Assembly (NCBI RefSeq): GCF_001428045.1
Contig: NZ_LMSD01000041.1
Location: forward strand, 301,422-365,421
Reading direction: 5' to 3'
DNA from: Paenibacillus sp. Soil750
GTDB lineage: Bacteria > Bacillota > Bacilli > Paenibacillales > NBRC-103111
Length of the DNA: 64,000 nucleotides
The notes under the pieces: generated by a model
Database searches by the model: none
What the model saw: the letters and a program-made list of their open reading frames with translations, nothing else
Told to the model about the DNA's origin: nothing
Program-made: the position numbers and the translations under genes
Shown here: positions 9,271 through 18,627 of the stretch, in pieces
Layout of the letters: every line of letters starts with the position of its first letter
How positions within the stretch are numbered: the stretch's first letter is position 1

Positions 9271-11649
9271 TTACTTATGGATCCAAATTAATCCAGCAGA
9301 GTTGTCCTTGGCTTCACCAACGACTCGGAACTTTAATCCGAAATTCGGCACTAGGCGCCCGGCATCTGGAATCAATGTGTTCATATAAGTCTTGGCATCA
9401 GAGAATTCCTCAACGCCTTGCAGGGACTTATACGTATACTCACCACGGGTAGGGTTGTTGATGTACCAAGCTGGTGTTTTATCCAGCGAGAAGGCTGCGT
9501 CCGCTACTTGATAACGTGTCGTTTGCGAGACAGAATCTTGTCCATCTTTCTTGAAAATCATCGCATCAGCGTGAGAGTCTACGACGCCAAGGAATCCTTG
9601 TCCAGGGTGGATACCGGTCCAGTTGTCCAAATAACTATCATCTGCGTACCACACAAGAAGTCCAGTATTGTATTTCACACCACGGCTAAAGGCAAGAGAT
9701 TTATCAGACCCCGCGTAGTTTCTCCACTCCAGGTAATAATAGTGCTTCTTGAATTCAATACCGTTCGAGGCGACAAAACCATCGAGGTTAAATTGAGATG
9801 CACCTTCGGCATCGTCGGAGAATACGACTTGACCATTTACGGTTAATTTCGCATTATCCATAGCAAAACCATTCAACGCGAGCCCGCCATCTGTGACGTA
9901 GTCGAAGTGGAGGGTTACTTTTTTACCAGCAAAATGGCTTAAATCATAGGACTTGTCTACCCAAGCTCCGTTCGTGGTTTCTGCACGTGCATCGCCATTC
10001 GTGTCATTGTCACCAATGATATCTAGGATTACTTGCTCATTGTAGGTCGATGCTGTAACCGTTAAGTAGTCATATTCGAACTCGACCTCATACAGCGTTT
10101 TAAAATCAAAAGTAGCTGTTTGTGCTTGGGTTAAATCAAACTCAGGCGTGGAAAGCGTCGTATGAAGATTGTCGCCTTTCGTGCTGTAATAATACTTAGC
10201 GCCGAATGCTGGTTGGATGCCTGTTACTGCTTTATCTGGCAAAGTCACTTTGACGATACCTGGATTTTGCGATTTCGTTACACTCTGATCAATGATGGCA
10301 GCCTTACCTAATTTCGTAATATCGGAGGAATCAATTTCAGTTACATTGGCCCAGTTGCCACCCATGGTTTTCTGGAAGAACTCTTTATTTTGAGGTGAAA
10401 AAGAGCTAGGAGTTGTACCCGCAATGTTGCCGTTCCAACTGCCACCGCTCATGATGGACCAAGAGGCAATTGGCTCACCTTGCCCGGAATATTGGGTATC
10501 ATATTCATCCGGCAATCCTAAGTCATGACCGTACTCATGAGCAAATACTCCCACAGCACCATCTTCAGGTTGGATTGTATAATCATAAGCAGCCATTCGG
10601 CCACCCCAATAATCTACACCTGCTGTCGTTCCAGGAATCGCATACACACTACTAAGTGTCCAACGATGAGACCAGATGGCATTATCGCCTAACTGACCAC
10701 CGCCAGCTTCTTGGCCCGTACCCGCATGAATAATCATCAGGTGGTCGACTAGACCGTCAGGTTCATTCTGATTGCCATCGCCATCCAAATCATATAAATC
10801 GAACTTATCATAGTCAGCTAGCTTAAGGCCGGTTGCAACTGCAGCATTCAGCGCGTCCTTCACAAGATCTCGAGGCCCTTTGGGGTTGAGGTTATCATGA
10901 CCTCCTGCAGGGTTGTCATCACCGTATTCGACGGCTTTACCTGGAACGGTTAACCAATCGGAGACATAGCCATCCACCGTATAGCTGCCACCGGATTGCT
11001 CTTCGTAGTATTGTTTGAAGGTTTTGATCTTAGAACCGTCGAATAAAGTGAAATCTTTATTGCCGAACATGAGCTGTTGATAATGATCTCGGTTGAAATC
11101 TTTGGCAAACATGAATCCAGGTTCTTGCTTGACATTGTTATGTTTAAAATCTGAGAATTCGGTCAAAAGAACAAGGACTTTATCCTCGCGTACGGGACCG
11201 TTGTAGGAATCTTGTTTGGCGGATGGAATAGGGATGCCATTAGGGAGACCATTCTTCAAATCCAGATGGCCTTTGTTTAACTGTGATAAAAGCTTATCTT
11301 TTTGCTTTGCAATGAACTCCTTCGATCTTCTGTCGATCTCATTGCTTTGCTTGTCCACTTTGGTTGGAGCCATTTTGTTGTTCTTTACGGCAACATACGA
11401 TTTGATAGCTTTACTGATTTGTTCAGGGGTAGCGCTTTTACTTAATAGACCTCGGTCCATTAAGCTTTTGGCCAGTCGGTCATCATCCACGATATTGAAA
11501 TCGACCGGTGGTGCTTCAAGTGCCTCAACGTGGTCAGTTTCTGCAGCGAATGCAGATGTTGCTGTTGTGAAAGCGGCTGTTGAGAAAAGTCCTGCGGTTA
11601 AACTTGTTGCTAGTAAAACTCTAGTCATCTTTGAGGTGTAGTTTTTCAA
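9271..11649 (-). CDS. inhA: Immune inhibitor A-type M6 metalloprotease
   Basis: This 792-residue secreted zinc protease has a signal peptide ending near SAFA (residue 35) and a charged propeptide (about 36-150). The M6 catalytic domain contains the metzincin-like motif H371-EYGH-DLGLPDE, in which H371, H375 and a downstream acid bind zinc and Glu372 is catalytic. A C-terminal beta-rich region (about 490-792) has a MAM/VEG-type lectin-like fold (FDDFKTLYEVE-like strands, DNAKLTVNG). The start is TTG at 11649, supported by AGGAGGTCTCC seven bases upstream. It is monocistronic, with a terminator at each likely end. Relatives degrade host antibacterial proteins or serve as general exoproteases. 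Confidence 0.93.
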   Translation of the reverse strand: MKNYTSKMTRVLLATSLTAGLFSTAAFTTATSAFAAETDHVEALEAPPVDFNIVDDDRLAKSLMDRGLLSKSATPEQISKAIKSYVAVKNNKMAPTKVDKQSNEIDRRSKEFIAKQKDKLLSQLNKGHLDLKNGLPNGIPIPSAKQDSYNGPVREDKVLVLLTEFSDFKHNNVKQEPGFMFAKDFNRDHYQQLMFGNKDFTLFDGSKIKTFKQYYEEQSGGSYTVDGYVSDWLTVPGKAVEYGDDNPAGGHDNLNPKGPRDLVKDALNAAVATGLKLADYDKFDLYDLDGDGNQNEPDGLVDHLMIIHAGTGQEAGGGQLGDNAIWSHRWTLSSVYAIPGTTAGVDYWGGRMAAYDYTIQPEDGAVGVFAHEYGHDLGLPDEYDTQYSGQGEPIASWSIMSGGSWNGNIAGTTPSSFSPQNKEFFQKTMGGNWANVTEIDSSDITKLGKAAIIDQSVTKSQNPGIVKVTLPDKAVTGIQPAFGAKYYYSTKGDNLHTTLSTPEFDLTQAQTATFDFKTLYEVEFEYDYLTVTASTYNEQVILDIIGDNDTNGDARAETTNGAWVDKSYDLSHFAGKKVTLHFDYVTDGGLALNGFAMDNAKLTVNGQVVFSDDAEGASQFNLDGFVASNGIEFKKHYYYLEWRNYAGSDKSLAFSRGVKYNTGLLVWYADDSYLDNWTGIHPGQGFLGVVDSHADAMIFKKDGQDSVSQTTRYQVADAAFSLDKTPAWYINNPTRGEYTYKSLQGVEEFSDAKTYMNTLIPDAGRLVPNFGLKFRVVGEAKDNSAGLIWIHK

Positions 11650-11700
11650 TAGGAGACCTCCTGCAAAATAGAGTATGAAACTGAAACTAATCTATGTATT

Positions 11701-11713
11701 TGACCTATGGTCA
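11701..11713. promoter_or_regulatory. Palindrome TGACC-TAT-GGTCA upstream of the M6 protease
   Basis: TGACCTATGGTCA is a perfect inverted repeat of five-base arms about 50 bases upstream of the protease start. It is adjacent to a TTGAAA element on the minus strand (plus positions 11714-11719). Its location suits an operator; no regulator can be named. Confidence 0.35.
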
Positions 11714-11957
11714 TTTCAATTAAATACTAGATTCGACTAGTCTAGTAAGTGCTTATGGTCCTGCTCACATGGACCCACCCATTTATTTCCTAATTCGACA
11801 TGATGGCTCTGATTTTGTCGTTTGATAGAGTTGCGGATTACAAAAAAGGAAACGAGAACTTCCTCTCGAAATTGTATGAGCTATGCGTAAGTGGAGGGTG
11901 TGGGCAGGGCGGTACATTCGCTTTAATTCCCACTTTTCCATAAAAGGAGGAATTCCC

Positions 11958-12443
11958 ATGTTCACATGTAGATCAGCAACTAACGAGGATTTCAACACAA
12001 TTCGTTCCTTTCCGCGCAATGCGGAAGAGCTGTATTATATGTCACCTGTGCTGCAATACCCGCTTACGTCTGAACAACTCGTGGAGTCAACTAAGAATAG
12101 ATTGCAGCAAACCGTCGTGGTGGATGTGAAGGGGCAGATACAGGGGTATGCGAATTTGTATGGTTTAGAGGTAGATAAGCACTGTTGGCTTGGCAACGTC
12201 ATTGTTTCTCCTGAAGCTAGAGGTACGGGTGCAGCTGAATCTTTAATCCGCACAATGATTGCGAAAGCGACAGATGAGCTAAAGGTTCAAGAGTTGCATC
12301 TCGTTTGTCATAATGTGAACACACGAGGATTGATATTTTATACCAAGCTAGGGTTTAAGCCCTATTTGGTAGAGAAGAAAACGAATCATACGGGGCAAAC
12401 CATAGCAGGCATACGGATGAAATTGTCTGTTACGGAACCGTAA
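11958..12443 (+). CDS. GNAT family N-acetyltransferase
   Basis: This 161-residue protein has the GNAT fold: the acetyl-CoA pyrophosphate-binding segment VIVSPEARGTGAAESLI and the C-terminal NTRGLIFYTKLGFKPY strand-helix. The frame is open further upstream to an ATG at 11883, but AAAAGGAGG seven bases before the ATG at 11958 fixes this start and gives a normal family length. It is 24 bases upstream of the dihydrofolate reductase gene and may be cotranscribed with it. The acceptor (small molecule or protein N-terminus) cannot be deduced. Confidence 0.9.
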   Translation: MFTCRSATNEDFNTIRSFPRNAEELYYMSPVLQYPLTSEQLVESTKNRLQQTVVVDVKGQIQGYANLYGLEVDKHCWLGNVIVSPEARGTGAAESLIRTMIAKATDELKVQELHLVCHNVNTRGLIFYTKLGFKPYLVEKKTNHTGQTIAGIRMKLSVTEP

Positions 12444-12467
12444 ATCTAAGATAAGGCAGTGATCTCT

Positions 12468-12971
12468 TTGACAATTTCGTTCATAGTAGCCATGGACAAG
12501 AATCGCGTTATTGGTAAAAATAATGACCTGCCGTGGCGTCTGCCCAAAGAGTGGCAGTATGTAAAGAAAACGACGATGGGACATTCAATCATTTTAGGGA
12601 GAAAAAATTTCGAGTCCATCGGCAAAGCGTTGCCAGGGAGACGGAACATCATCCTGACTAGGGATACGACCTATTCCGCCCAGGGATGCGAGATCGCTCA
12701 TTCCGTTGCAGATGTACTAGCGATGTGCCGCGGAGAAGAAGAATTCTTCATTTTTGGCGGCGAAGAAATTTATCGTCTATTTTTACCCTATGCGGACAAG
12801 CTCTATATGACCAAAATCGATCATGAATTCGATGGGGATACTTACTTTCCAGAGGTTGATTATACGGAGTGGCAGGAGGTTTCTGTTGAACAAGGGATTA
12901 CAGATGAATCGAATCCATATACGTATTATTTTCATGTGTACACAAGGGTAAATACAGAGCTATTTGGTTAA
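12468..12971 (+). CDS. folA: Dihydrofolate reductase
   Basis: This is a typical short DHFR, about 167 residues: ISFIVAMDKNRVIGKNNDLPW holds the active-site Met20-like loop, GRKNFESIGKALPGR and RRNIILTRD the NADPH site, and FIFGGEEIYRLFLPY the second nucleotide-binding motif. It reduces dihydrofolate to tetrahydrofolate with NADPH. The frame opens at GTG 12459, but AAGG at 12453 is then too close; TTG at 12468 has proper spacing and gives the family's usual N-terminus. No thyA lies next to it, unlike many Firmicutes. A terminator shared with the convergent downstream gene follows immediately. Confidence 0.95.
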   Translation: MTISFIVAMDKNRVIGKNNDLPWRLPKEWQYVKKTTMGHSIILGRKNFESIGKALPGRRNIILTRDTTYSAQGCEIAHSVADVLAMCRGEEEFFIFGGEEIYRLFLPYADKLYMTKIDHEFDGDTYFPEVDYTEWQEVSVEQGITDESNPYTYYFHVYTRVNTELFG

Positions 12972-12992
12972 AAAAGAACCGGTGGTCTTTTT
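12970..12992. terminator. Bidirectional terminator between folA and the DUF4870-like gene
   Basis: AAAAAGAACC pairs with GGTCTTTTT (one bulged A, GGT loop). A/T tracts on both sides suit termination of both convergent genes. Confidence 0.6.
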
Positions 12993-13296
12993 AACGAGTT
13001 AACACCTTGATACCCATCACAATATTCCAGATAAAGACGACCAAATAGGCAACCCCGGTTAGTATCAACGGAATGATGAACTGGGACATGTGACCGCCAT
13101 TAAATATGCTGTTTAAACCCAATATCCAGGAGAGAATGAAGCCTGCAATGGGCAAGCAATGTGAGAGGAATGCCCATTTCGCATGATGCTTAACCTCACG
13201 GTCCATAACAACGAAATAAATAACAATAGGCAAAAGAAAAGGAGCAAAAAATACGCTGAAATAGCTTAAAGCGGATAATATATGTCGGTTTTCCAT
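12991..13296 (-). CDS. DUF4870-like small membrane protein
   Basis: This 101-residue protein has three or four hydrophobic helices and the family pattern LSYFSVFFAPFLLPIVIYFV, then a charged stretch DREVKHHAKWAFLSH, then two more helices. GGGAGG lies five bases before the ATG (on the minus strand). The function of the family is unknown. It stands alone, converging on folA. Confidence 0.8.
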   Translation of the reverse strand: MENRHILSALSYFSVFFAPFLLPIVIYFVVMDREVKHHAKWAFLSHCLPIAGFILSWILGLNSIFNGGHMSQFIIPLILTGVAYLVVFIWNIVMGIKVLTR

Positions 13297-13385
13297 AAAA
13301 GCCTCCCATTTTCTAATTTGTTAGATAAGAAGTAATACGCCTCGTATTGGATATTTATTACAAGACTTCTAATGGATAATATAAA

Positions 13386-13423
13386 AAGCCGTTCGCAAGG
13401 TCTTTTGACCTTAGGAACGGCTT
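13386..13423 (-). terminator. Terminator of the aldo/keto reductase gene
   Basis: Read on the minus strand, AAGCCGTTC and GAACGGCTT form the outer stem with an inner AAGGTC/GACCTT stem, followed by TTTTTATATT. It lies 60 bases beyond the reductase stop codon. Confidence 0.7.
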
Positions 13424-13481
13424 CTCGTTGTGCATATATTCTTTTATTAATGGGGGTAAGCTCTATCCATTGTTCAAATGA

Positions 13482-14456
13482 TTAGCGTGCTGGAGAGAAA
13501 TCCGCGACTTTCTTCAAAATATCCTCGATTTGCTCCAATGTTTCTGCTCCGAGCGCAATATCAACAGCTTTCACGTTCTCTTCGATCTGCTCAGGCTTTG
13601 TCGCACCAATCAGTGCGGAGCTTACGCCAGGTTGACGAAGCACCCATGCAATCGCGAGTTGTGCGATAGAGATATCCAGCCCTTGGGCAACTTGCTCAAG
13701 TTCATGAACGGTCTGTAGTACACGGTCATTCAGATAGCTGTTGATGACGCCATTTACGGAATCGTTCGCAGCACGACTATCGGCAGGGAGTGGCTGCCCC
13801 AACTTATATTTACCCGTTAGAATGCCTTGCGCAAGCGGTGAAAAGACAACCTGACCAAGCCCCTTGCGCTCGGATACAGGAAGTACTTCGCGCTCGATAT
13901 AGCGCTCGAACATATTATAGATCGGCTGATTTGAAATCAGCGGACGTAGATGGAGGCGCTCAGCAATGCTTGCAGCCTCGGTGATTTGAGCACCGTTCCA
14001 TTCGCTAACGGCAGGATAAATGATTTTGCCTTGCGTGACCAAATCGTCGAGCGCGCGAAGTGTTTCTTCCAGCGGTGTGTGAATGTCATACCGATGGCAG
14101 AAATAGATATCGATGTAGTCGACACCAAGTCGTTTCAAGCTAGCATCACATTGCTCCATAATGTGCTTGCGGGATAATCCGCGATCGTTCGGACCTTCGC
14201 CCATCGGGAAATAGACCTTCGTCGAGAGCACATAGCTCGAGCGATCATATCCTTTCAGCGCGGCTCCCATCGCTTTCTCGCCTTCGCCACGATTGTAAGC
14301 ATTCGCGGTATCGAAGAAATTAATACCACTTTCAAAAGCTTTCGCGATGCAAGCATCAGCGGCTTTTTGCTCTGCGGCTGTACCGTATGTAAGCCAGCTT
14401 CCTAAGGCGATTTCACTTACTTTTAACCCGCTGCGTCCCATATTTCTATATTTCAT
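13482..14456 (-). CDS. Aldo/keto reductase
   Basis: This 324-residue cytoplasmic NADPH-dependent (alpha/beta)8 reductase resembles the potassium-channel beta-subunit/YghZ subgroup. The catalytic tetrad is visible: Asp and Tyr in FFDTANAYNRGEGE, Lys in LSTKVYF, His in IYFCHRYD. The cofactor-binding end is present (SSALIGATKPEQIEENV). The start ATG has only a weakly spaced purine-rich site (GAGAGG about 13 bases upstream). It appears monocistronic, with its own terminator. The natural carbonyl substrate is unknown. Confidence 0.92.
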   Translation of the reverse strand: MKYRNMGRSGLKVSEIALGSWLTYGTAAEQKAADACIAKAFESGINFFDTANAYNRGEGEKAMGAALKGYDRSSYVLSTKVYFPMGEGPNDRGLSRKHIMEQCDASLKRLGVDYIDIYFCHRYDIHTPLEETLRALDDLVTQGKIIYPAVSEWNGAQITEAASIAERLHLRPLISNQPIYNMFERYIEREVLPVSERKGLGQVVFSPLAQGILTGKYKLGQPLPADSRAANDSVNGVINSYLNDRVLQTVHELEQVAQGLDISIAQLAIAWVLRQPGVSSALIGATKPEQIEENVKAVDIALGAETLEQIEDILKKVADFSPAR

Positions 14457-14593
14457 CTGCTAGTATCATCCTCTCATTAACCCTTGTTGCTGTAAGTATA
14501 AGTGAGGTGGGGTTGGCCGACAAGAAGGCACTATTAGTTCACTTAGTTACGTGGAGTTAAGTATTGGGCGGTCCCTACTAACCCCCAGCAACG

Positions 14594-14786
14594 AATAACT
14601 GGAAAACATACAGCTAATTTCGTCGGAAATCCCCCATTTCACCAACTAGATGTAAAACACGTAGGTAATTCGGCTGATTTAGCTCGATACGGCGCATATG
14701 ACCAAATTTAGATGTACTTTATCCAGTTAATCCCGATTACCCGGCGCAATGAGAGAATTTAGCTGGAGGAAATCCAGTTATTTCGG
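14594..14786. repeat. Dispersed imperfect palindromic repeat, copy A
   Basis: The copy begins AATAACTGGAAAACATACAG followed by CTAATTTCG, and ends with AATTTAGCTGGAGGAAATCC followed by AGTTATTTCGG. The end is the approximate reverse complement of the beginning, so the element has about 30-bp terminal inverted repeats. Two weaker internal units (near 14645 and 14705) vary the same theme. Related copies lie at 32882-33120 and 33916-34104. It occupies most of the roughly 500-base gene-free stretch 14457-14962; the rest shows no gene. Confidence 0.7.
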
Positions 14787-14962
14787 CAGAGAGGCAGTGG
14801 GGGGGCGAAATGACTAAGAGGTGTTGTTAGAGTGCTCAAATGGTGGAGATGGCGGAATAAGTAGAGTCAAATATTAAAAAAAGATAAGTGCCCTTAATTC
14901 ACGGTATGCCTCTTTCACGCCGCCTACGTTACACTTCATATCATAACAACGATGATAGGGTG

Positions 14963-15934
14963 ATGGAGAACATGAGCTATTCAGAGGTTAAGCCGACGCT
15001 AAGCAAGTCTCAAGAGCAATCGGCGAAAAAATCAGGGTTGTTGACCTATTACAATCGCTACAAGGTGCTGTACCTGCTGTCGATTCCGGGCATTGTTTAC
15101 TTTTTAATCTTCAAATATATCCCGCTGACGGGGTCAGTCATGGCCTTTCAGGATTACAGTATTTTCACCGGGATATGGAAAAGCGATTGGGTGGGCTTGG
15201 ACAATTTCCGGCGCATGTTCGAGTACGCGGATTTCTGGCGCATTTTAAAAAACACGATGGCCATCGGCTTCTACACCTTGTTCTTCGCCTTCCCAATACC
15301 GATCCTACTGGCACTGATGATGAACGAGCTGCGCAACCAGTTTTTCAAACGTTTCGTCCAGACGGCCGTATACCTACCTCACTTTTTATCATGGGTAGTG
15401 GTCGGGGGCATTGTGATTGAAATCTTAAATCCGACAAGAGGTGTCGTCAACTATATCGTTACACTGTTCGGACTTGAGTCGATTTATTTCATGGGTGAGG
15501 ATTCCTTCATTCGGACCATCATTGTGAGTTCAAGCGTTTGGCGGGATGCGGGCTGGAGTACCATTATTTATTTGGCGGCGATGAGCGGGATCAATCCAGA
15601 TATCTACGAGGCTGCGCAAATTGACGGAGCATCACGTTGGAAACAAACATGGTCCATTACGATTCCGAGTATTCTGACGACGATTACGATCCTCTTTCTT
15701 TTGCAAATTGGTAATTTTCTGGATTTAGGTTTTGAGCGCGTGTTCGTGTTCCTGAATCCTTTGAACAATTCGCAGGGCGATATTTTGGATACGTACATTT
15801 ATCGGGTGGGGCTGATTCAGCGCGAATATAGCTATACGACAGCCATTGGCCTATTTAAGTCGGTGATTGGTTTCGTGCTCATTGTAACAGCCAACATGTT
15901 CAGCAAAAAAGCAACCGGCGAGGGTTTATACTAA
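14963..15934 (+). CDS. ABC importer permease, LplB type
   Basis: This is a permease of about 323 residues with six predicted membrane helices, LplB-family signatures (LFKYIPLTGSVMAFQDYSIF, YLPHFLSWVVVGGIVIEIL) and the EAA loop YEAAQIDGASRWKQTWSITI. The frame is open from 14888, but the conserved protein starts later. ATG 14963 or 14972 (with GGAGAA just before it) are both plausible, so the start is uncertain. It begins an operon with the YtcP-type permease (27-base gap) and a lipoprotein. The downstream PL6 lyase and oligosaccharide lyase suggest uronic-acid oligosaccharides as cargo. No ATPase is encoded nearby. Confidence 0.9.
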   Translation: MENMSYSEVKPTLSKSQEQSAKKSGLLTYYNRYKVLYLLSIPGIVYFLIFKYIPLTGSVMAFQDYSIFTGIWKSDWVGLDNFRRMFEYADFWRILKNTMAIGFYTLFFAFPIPILLALMMNELRNQFFKRFVQTAVYLPHFLSWVVVGGIVIEILNPTRGVVNYIVTLFGLESIYFMGEDSFIRTIIVSSSVWRDAGWSTIIYLAAMSGINPDIYEAAQIDGASRWKQTWSITIPSILTTITILFLLQIGNFLDLGFERVFVFLNPLNNSQGDILDTYIYRVGLIQREYSYTTAIGLFKSVIGFVLIVTANMFSKKATGEGLY

Positions 15935-15961
15935 CTTATCGAAGAAAGGAGGCTCCTAAAT

Positions 15962-16840
15962 ATGTCTAGTAGTAAGTCTGCGTTAAATAAACCAAGCCCT
16001 ATATCCATATTGAATCCAATTGGGCTCATTCTGATCAGCTTAATTATGGTGCTGCCGATATTAAATATTATCGCCCAGTCCTTCAGTGGACCTGTTGCAC
16101 TCAGTGCGGGGAAGGTCGTGTTATGGCCTGTCCAATTTACGGTGGATAACTATGTGACGGTTCTGAAGCAAATCGCGATATGGCGCGCTTTTAGTGTAAG
16201 CGTAATTATTACTGTTTTCGGTACACTCATCAGTCTCATCATGACAGCAAGTTTAGCGTATCCGCTATCCAGAAATGAATATCGAGAGCGCAAATACATT
16301 TTGCTGCTTGTGCTCATTACGATGATTTTCCATGCTCCACTGATTCCCAATTACTTGCTTGTACGTAATCTGGGTCTGCTGGATAGCTTATGGGCATTAA
16401 TGCTGCCCGGGGCGATCAGTGCGTTTAATTTGTTCGTGATGCGCTCATTCTTTCTCTCCATTCCAGGCGAGCTGATTGAGTCCGCACGGATTGACGGTGC
16501 TGGGGAGATTCGCACGATTTGGAGCATTATTTTGCCGCTTTCGAAGCCAGCGATGGCGACGATGAGTATCATTTATTCGGTAGCGTTGTGGAACAACTAT
16601 TCGAATGCGCTCTATTTTATCAACAATCGTGCCCTGTTCCCGCTCCAAGTGAAATTACGTGAATTTGTCGTGACCGATTCATCTGATTTAGCCAATACGG
16701 CGGGGGATATCGCCAATTTATCGCCTGAAGGACTGAAGATGGCCGTTATCGTGATTGCAACGATTCCGATCATGCTCGTGTACCCTTTCCTGCAAAAGCA
16801 TTTCATCAAAGGGATGTTAATCGGTTCGATAAAATCGTAA
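15962..16840 (+). CDS. ABC importer permease, YtcP type
   Basis: This 292-residue partner permease has six membrane helices, the EAA loop ESARIDGAGEIRTIWSIILP and the family ending KHFIKGMLIGSIKS. AAAGGAGG precedes the ATG. It lies between the LplB-type permease and the substrate-binding lipoprotein, so the three form one importer. The order LplB-YtcP-LplA recurs at 45034 and 52789 in this window. Confidence 0.93.
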   Translation: MSSSKSALNKPSPISILNPIGLILISLIMVLPILNIIAQSFSGPVALSAGKVVLWPVQFTVDNYVTVLKQIAIWRAFSVSVIITVFGTLISLIMTASLAYPLSRNEYRERKYILLLVLITMIFHAPLIPNYLLVRNLGLLDSLWALMLPGAISAFNLFVMRSFFLSIPGELIESARIDGAGEIRTIWSIILPLSKPAMATMSIIYSVALWNNYSNALYFINNRALFPLQVKLREFVVTDSSDLANTAGDIANLSPEGLKMAVIVIATIPIMLVYPFLQKHFIKGMLIGSIKS

Positions 16841-16948
16841 AACCTGTATAATAAAGATCAACTGAGCTTAAAAAACACAATGTTCCAAGTTTTTCTTTCA
16901 CGATAAGATGATCACGAATCAACAACATATCGATTAGGGGGATATACA

Positions 16949-18547
16949 ATGAAAGCTTGGTTGAAAACGGGTCTCGTCTCAACGCTAATGGTTGCGGTTA
17001 TCGCGGGTTGCTCCAATTCTTCAACGAGTACGACTGGAACTAGTGCAAGCCCAGCAAATCCAGCAAGCCCTGCAAGTTCCGCAAAAGCGCAAGCACCGGT
17101 GAAAATCTCCATCTCCTTAAGTGACTCCTTAAATAAATATGCGCTCGGCAGCACAGACATCAACAATGATAAATGGGTGAAAAAGCTTGGTGAATTAACG
17201 AATACACAGCTTGATCTGCGTCTTGTACCTCATGCGGAGTTCAAACCGAAGACAGCCTTGATGTTCGCCAGCACGGATCTGCCGGATGTCATGAACACGA
17301 TTCAAGGGATGTTCCCACAGGGGCCAGATATGAGCGGAGCGATCAAGGGTGGATTGTTCATGCCACTTGATGATCTACTCAAAGAATATGGCAAAGATTT
17401 ATTGAAAGCGATTCCCGAGCAAGCGTGGAACGAAGTGAAGTACAACGGAAAAATCTATGCCATTCCTGAATATTTGTCCAATGCAAGCCGTCGCTCCACT
17501 TTTATACGGAAGGATTTACTGGATCAAACGGGGCTGCCAGTACCGAAGACGGTAGACGATTTCCTCAACGTCCTGCGGGCCATGAAGAAGAATGGTGTTG
17601 CTGAACCGTATGCATTCCGGAAAGATTTTGTGTATTCCGATGTGATTTTCGGAGCGTATGACGTTATGCCGTATAGCACGATGTTCGAGAAAATTGGCGA
17701 TCAGGTTGTACCGAAATTTTTCAAAGTGGAAGCGATGCAGAAAGCACTGACTGTCTACAAAACGATGTACGATGAAGGCTTGATGGCAAAGGATTTCGCA
17801 AGTCTTGACGGTAACAAATGGACGAACAACATCAATGCAGGTAAATCCGGGGTATGGAATCACAACGCGAACTTGCTGATGAACTGGATTAGTACAACGA
17901 AGCCTGCCAATGCCAAATCGGAAGTCATCATTATTCCGTCTCCAGTCGGTGATGATGGCAAGGGCGGAATGATGAAATACAGCTACACAGGCGGATTGTC
18001 CTACATCAATAGCAAGGTCAGCAAGGAGAAAGCCATCGCGATTGTGAAAATGATGAACTACATGGTGACAGAAGCGGGCGATCGATTCTTTAACTTCGGT
18101 ATTGAAGGCGACACGTACACGATGCAGGATAATAAAGTCGTTTATAAACAACCGACGACACCAGAAGGCTCGCTTGAAGAGCAATTCCGCTCCGTTATGC
18201 TGAGACTTGTGGAAGATACGGCACTTAACAGAACACTTTTAAACACAACCGAAGATGGTAAAAAGCTAATCACACAATTTGACACCATCGTGACAAAAGA
18301 AGGAAGAAACGGGATCTCCTTCGCACCGGAGCTTACAACAACAGCGAAGTTCACAGATGCGGGTCTGAAGTTCTCCGATATGCCACCGGTTATTCTAGAT
18401 CATATGCTGAAAATGGTGTACGGCAAGGAACCGATCTCTGATTGGCCGAAAGCGTTGGAAGATTGGAAAGCCAAAGGTGGAAATGAAATCATTAAGGAAG
18501 CAACGGAGCGTTATAACAAAAAAGACGGCGTCGTGATGGGTGACTAA
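16949..18547 (+). CDS. ABC importer solute-binding lipoprotein, LplA type
   Basis: The 532-residue protein has a lipoprotein signal peptide with lipobox VIAGC (Cys21), a Ser/Thr/Ala/Pro-rich linker and a two-lobed extracellular solute-binding domain (LDLRLVPHAEFKPKTALMFA, IPEYLSNASRRSTFIRKDLL). It captures an oligosaccharide at the outer membrane face and hands it to the two preceding permeases. TTAGGGGG precedes the ATG. A strong terminator follows, so the regulator genes downstream are probably expressed at a lower level by read-through or from their own promoter. Confidence 0.93.
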   Translation: MKAWLKTGLVSTLMVAVIAGCSNSSTSTTGTSASPANPASPASSAKAQAPVKISISLSDSLNKYALGSTDINNDKWVKKLGELTNTQLDLRLVPHAEFKPKTALMFASTDLPDVMNTIQGMFPQGPDMSGAIKGGLFMPLDDLLKEYGKDLLKAIPEQAWNEVKYNGKIYAIPEYLSNASRRSTFIRKDLLDQTGLPVPKTVDDFLNVLRAMKKNGVAEPYAFRKDFVYSDVIFGAYDVMPYSTMFEKIGDQVVPKFFKVEAMQKALTVYKTMYDEGLMAKDFASLDGNKWTNNINAGKSGVWNHNANLLMNWISTTKPANAKSEVIIIPSPVGDDGKGGMMKYSYTGGLSYINSKVSKEKAIAIVKMMNYMVTEAGDRFFNFGIEGDTYTMQDNKVVYKQPTTPEGSLEEQFRSVMLRLVEDTALNRTLLNTTEDGKKLITQFDTIVTKEGRNGISFAPELTTTAKFTDAGLKFSDMPPVILDHMLKMVYGKEPISDWPKALEDWKAKGGNEIIKEATERYNKKDGVVMGD

Positions 18548-18574
18548 AAAATAGCTTGTGCATTGGGTGGAAAG

Positions 18575-18607
18575 CATTTATTCTCGGGTTGAGGATAAAT
18601 GTTTTTT
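18575..18607 (+). terminator. Terminator between binding protein and response regulator
   Basis: CATTTATTCTC and GAGGATAAATG form an 11-bp stem (one G-U pair) with loop GGGTT, followed by six T's. It precedes the response-regulator ribosome binding site and so can act as an attenuator inside the locus. Confidence 0.8.
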
Positions 18608-18627
18608 GCCATAAGGAGGGCGGCTGG

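Noticed and set aside
9418..9846. 142-codon open frame on the plus strand inside the M6 protease gene
   Set aside because: It is antisense to the protease, with no start signal and no conserved pattern.
17516..18184. 222-codon open frame on the minus strand inside the LplA-type gene
   Set aside because: It is antisense to a clear solute-binding protein; the translation is a His/Phe/Arg-rich shadow with no family features.
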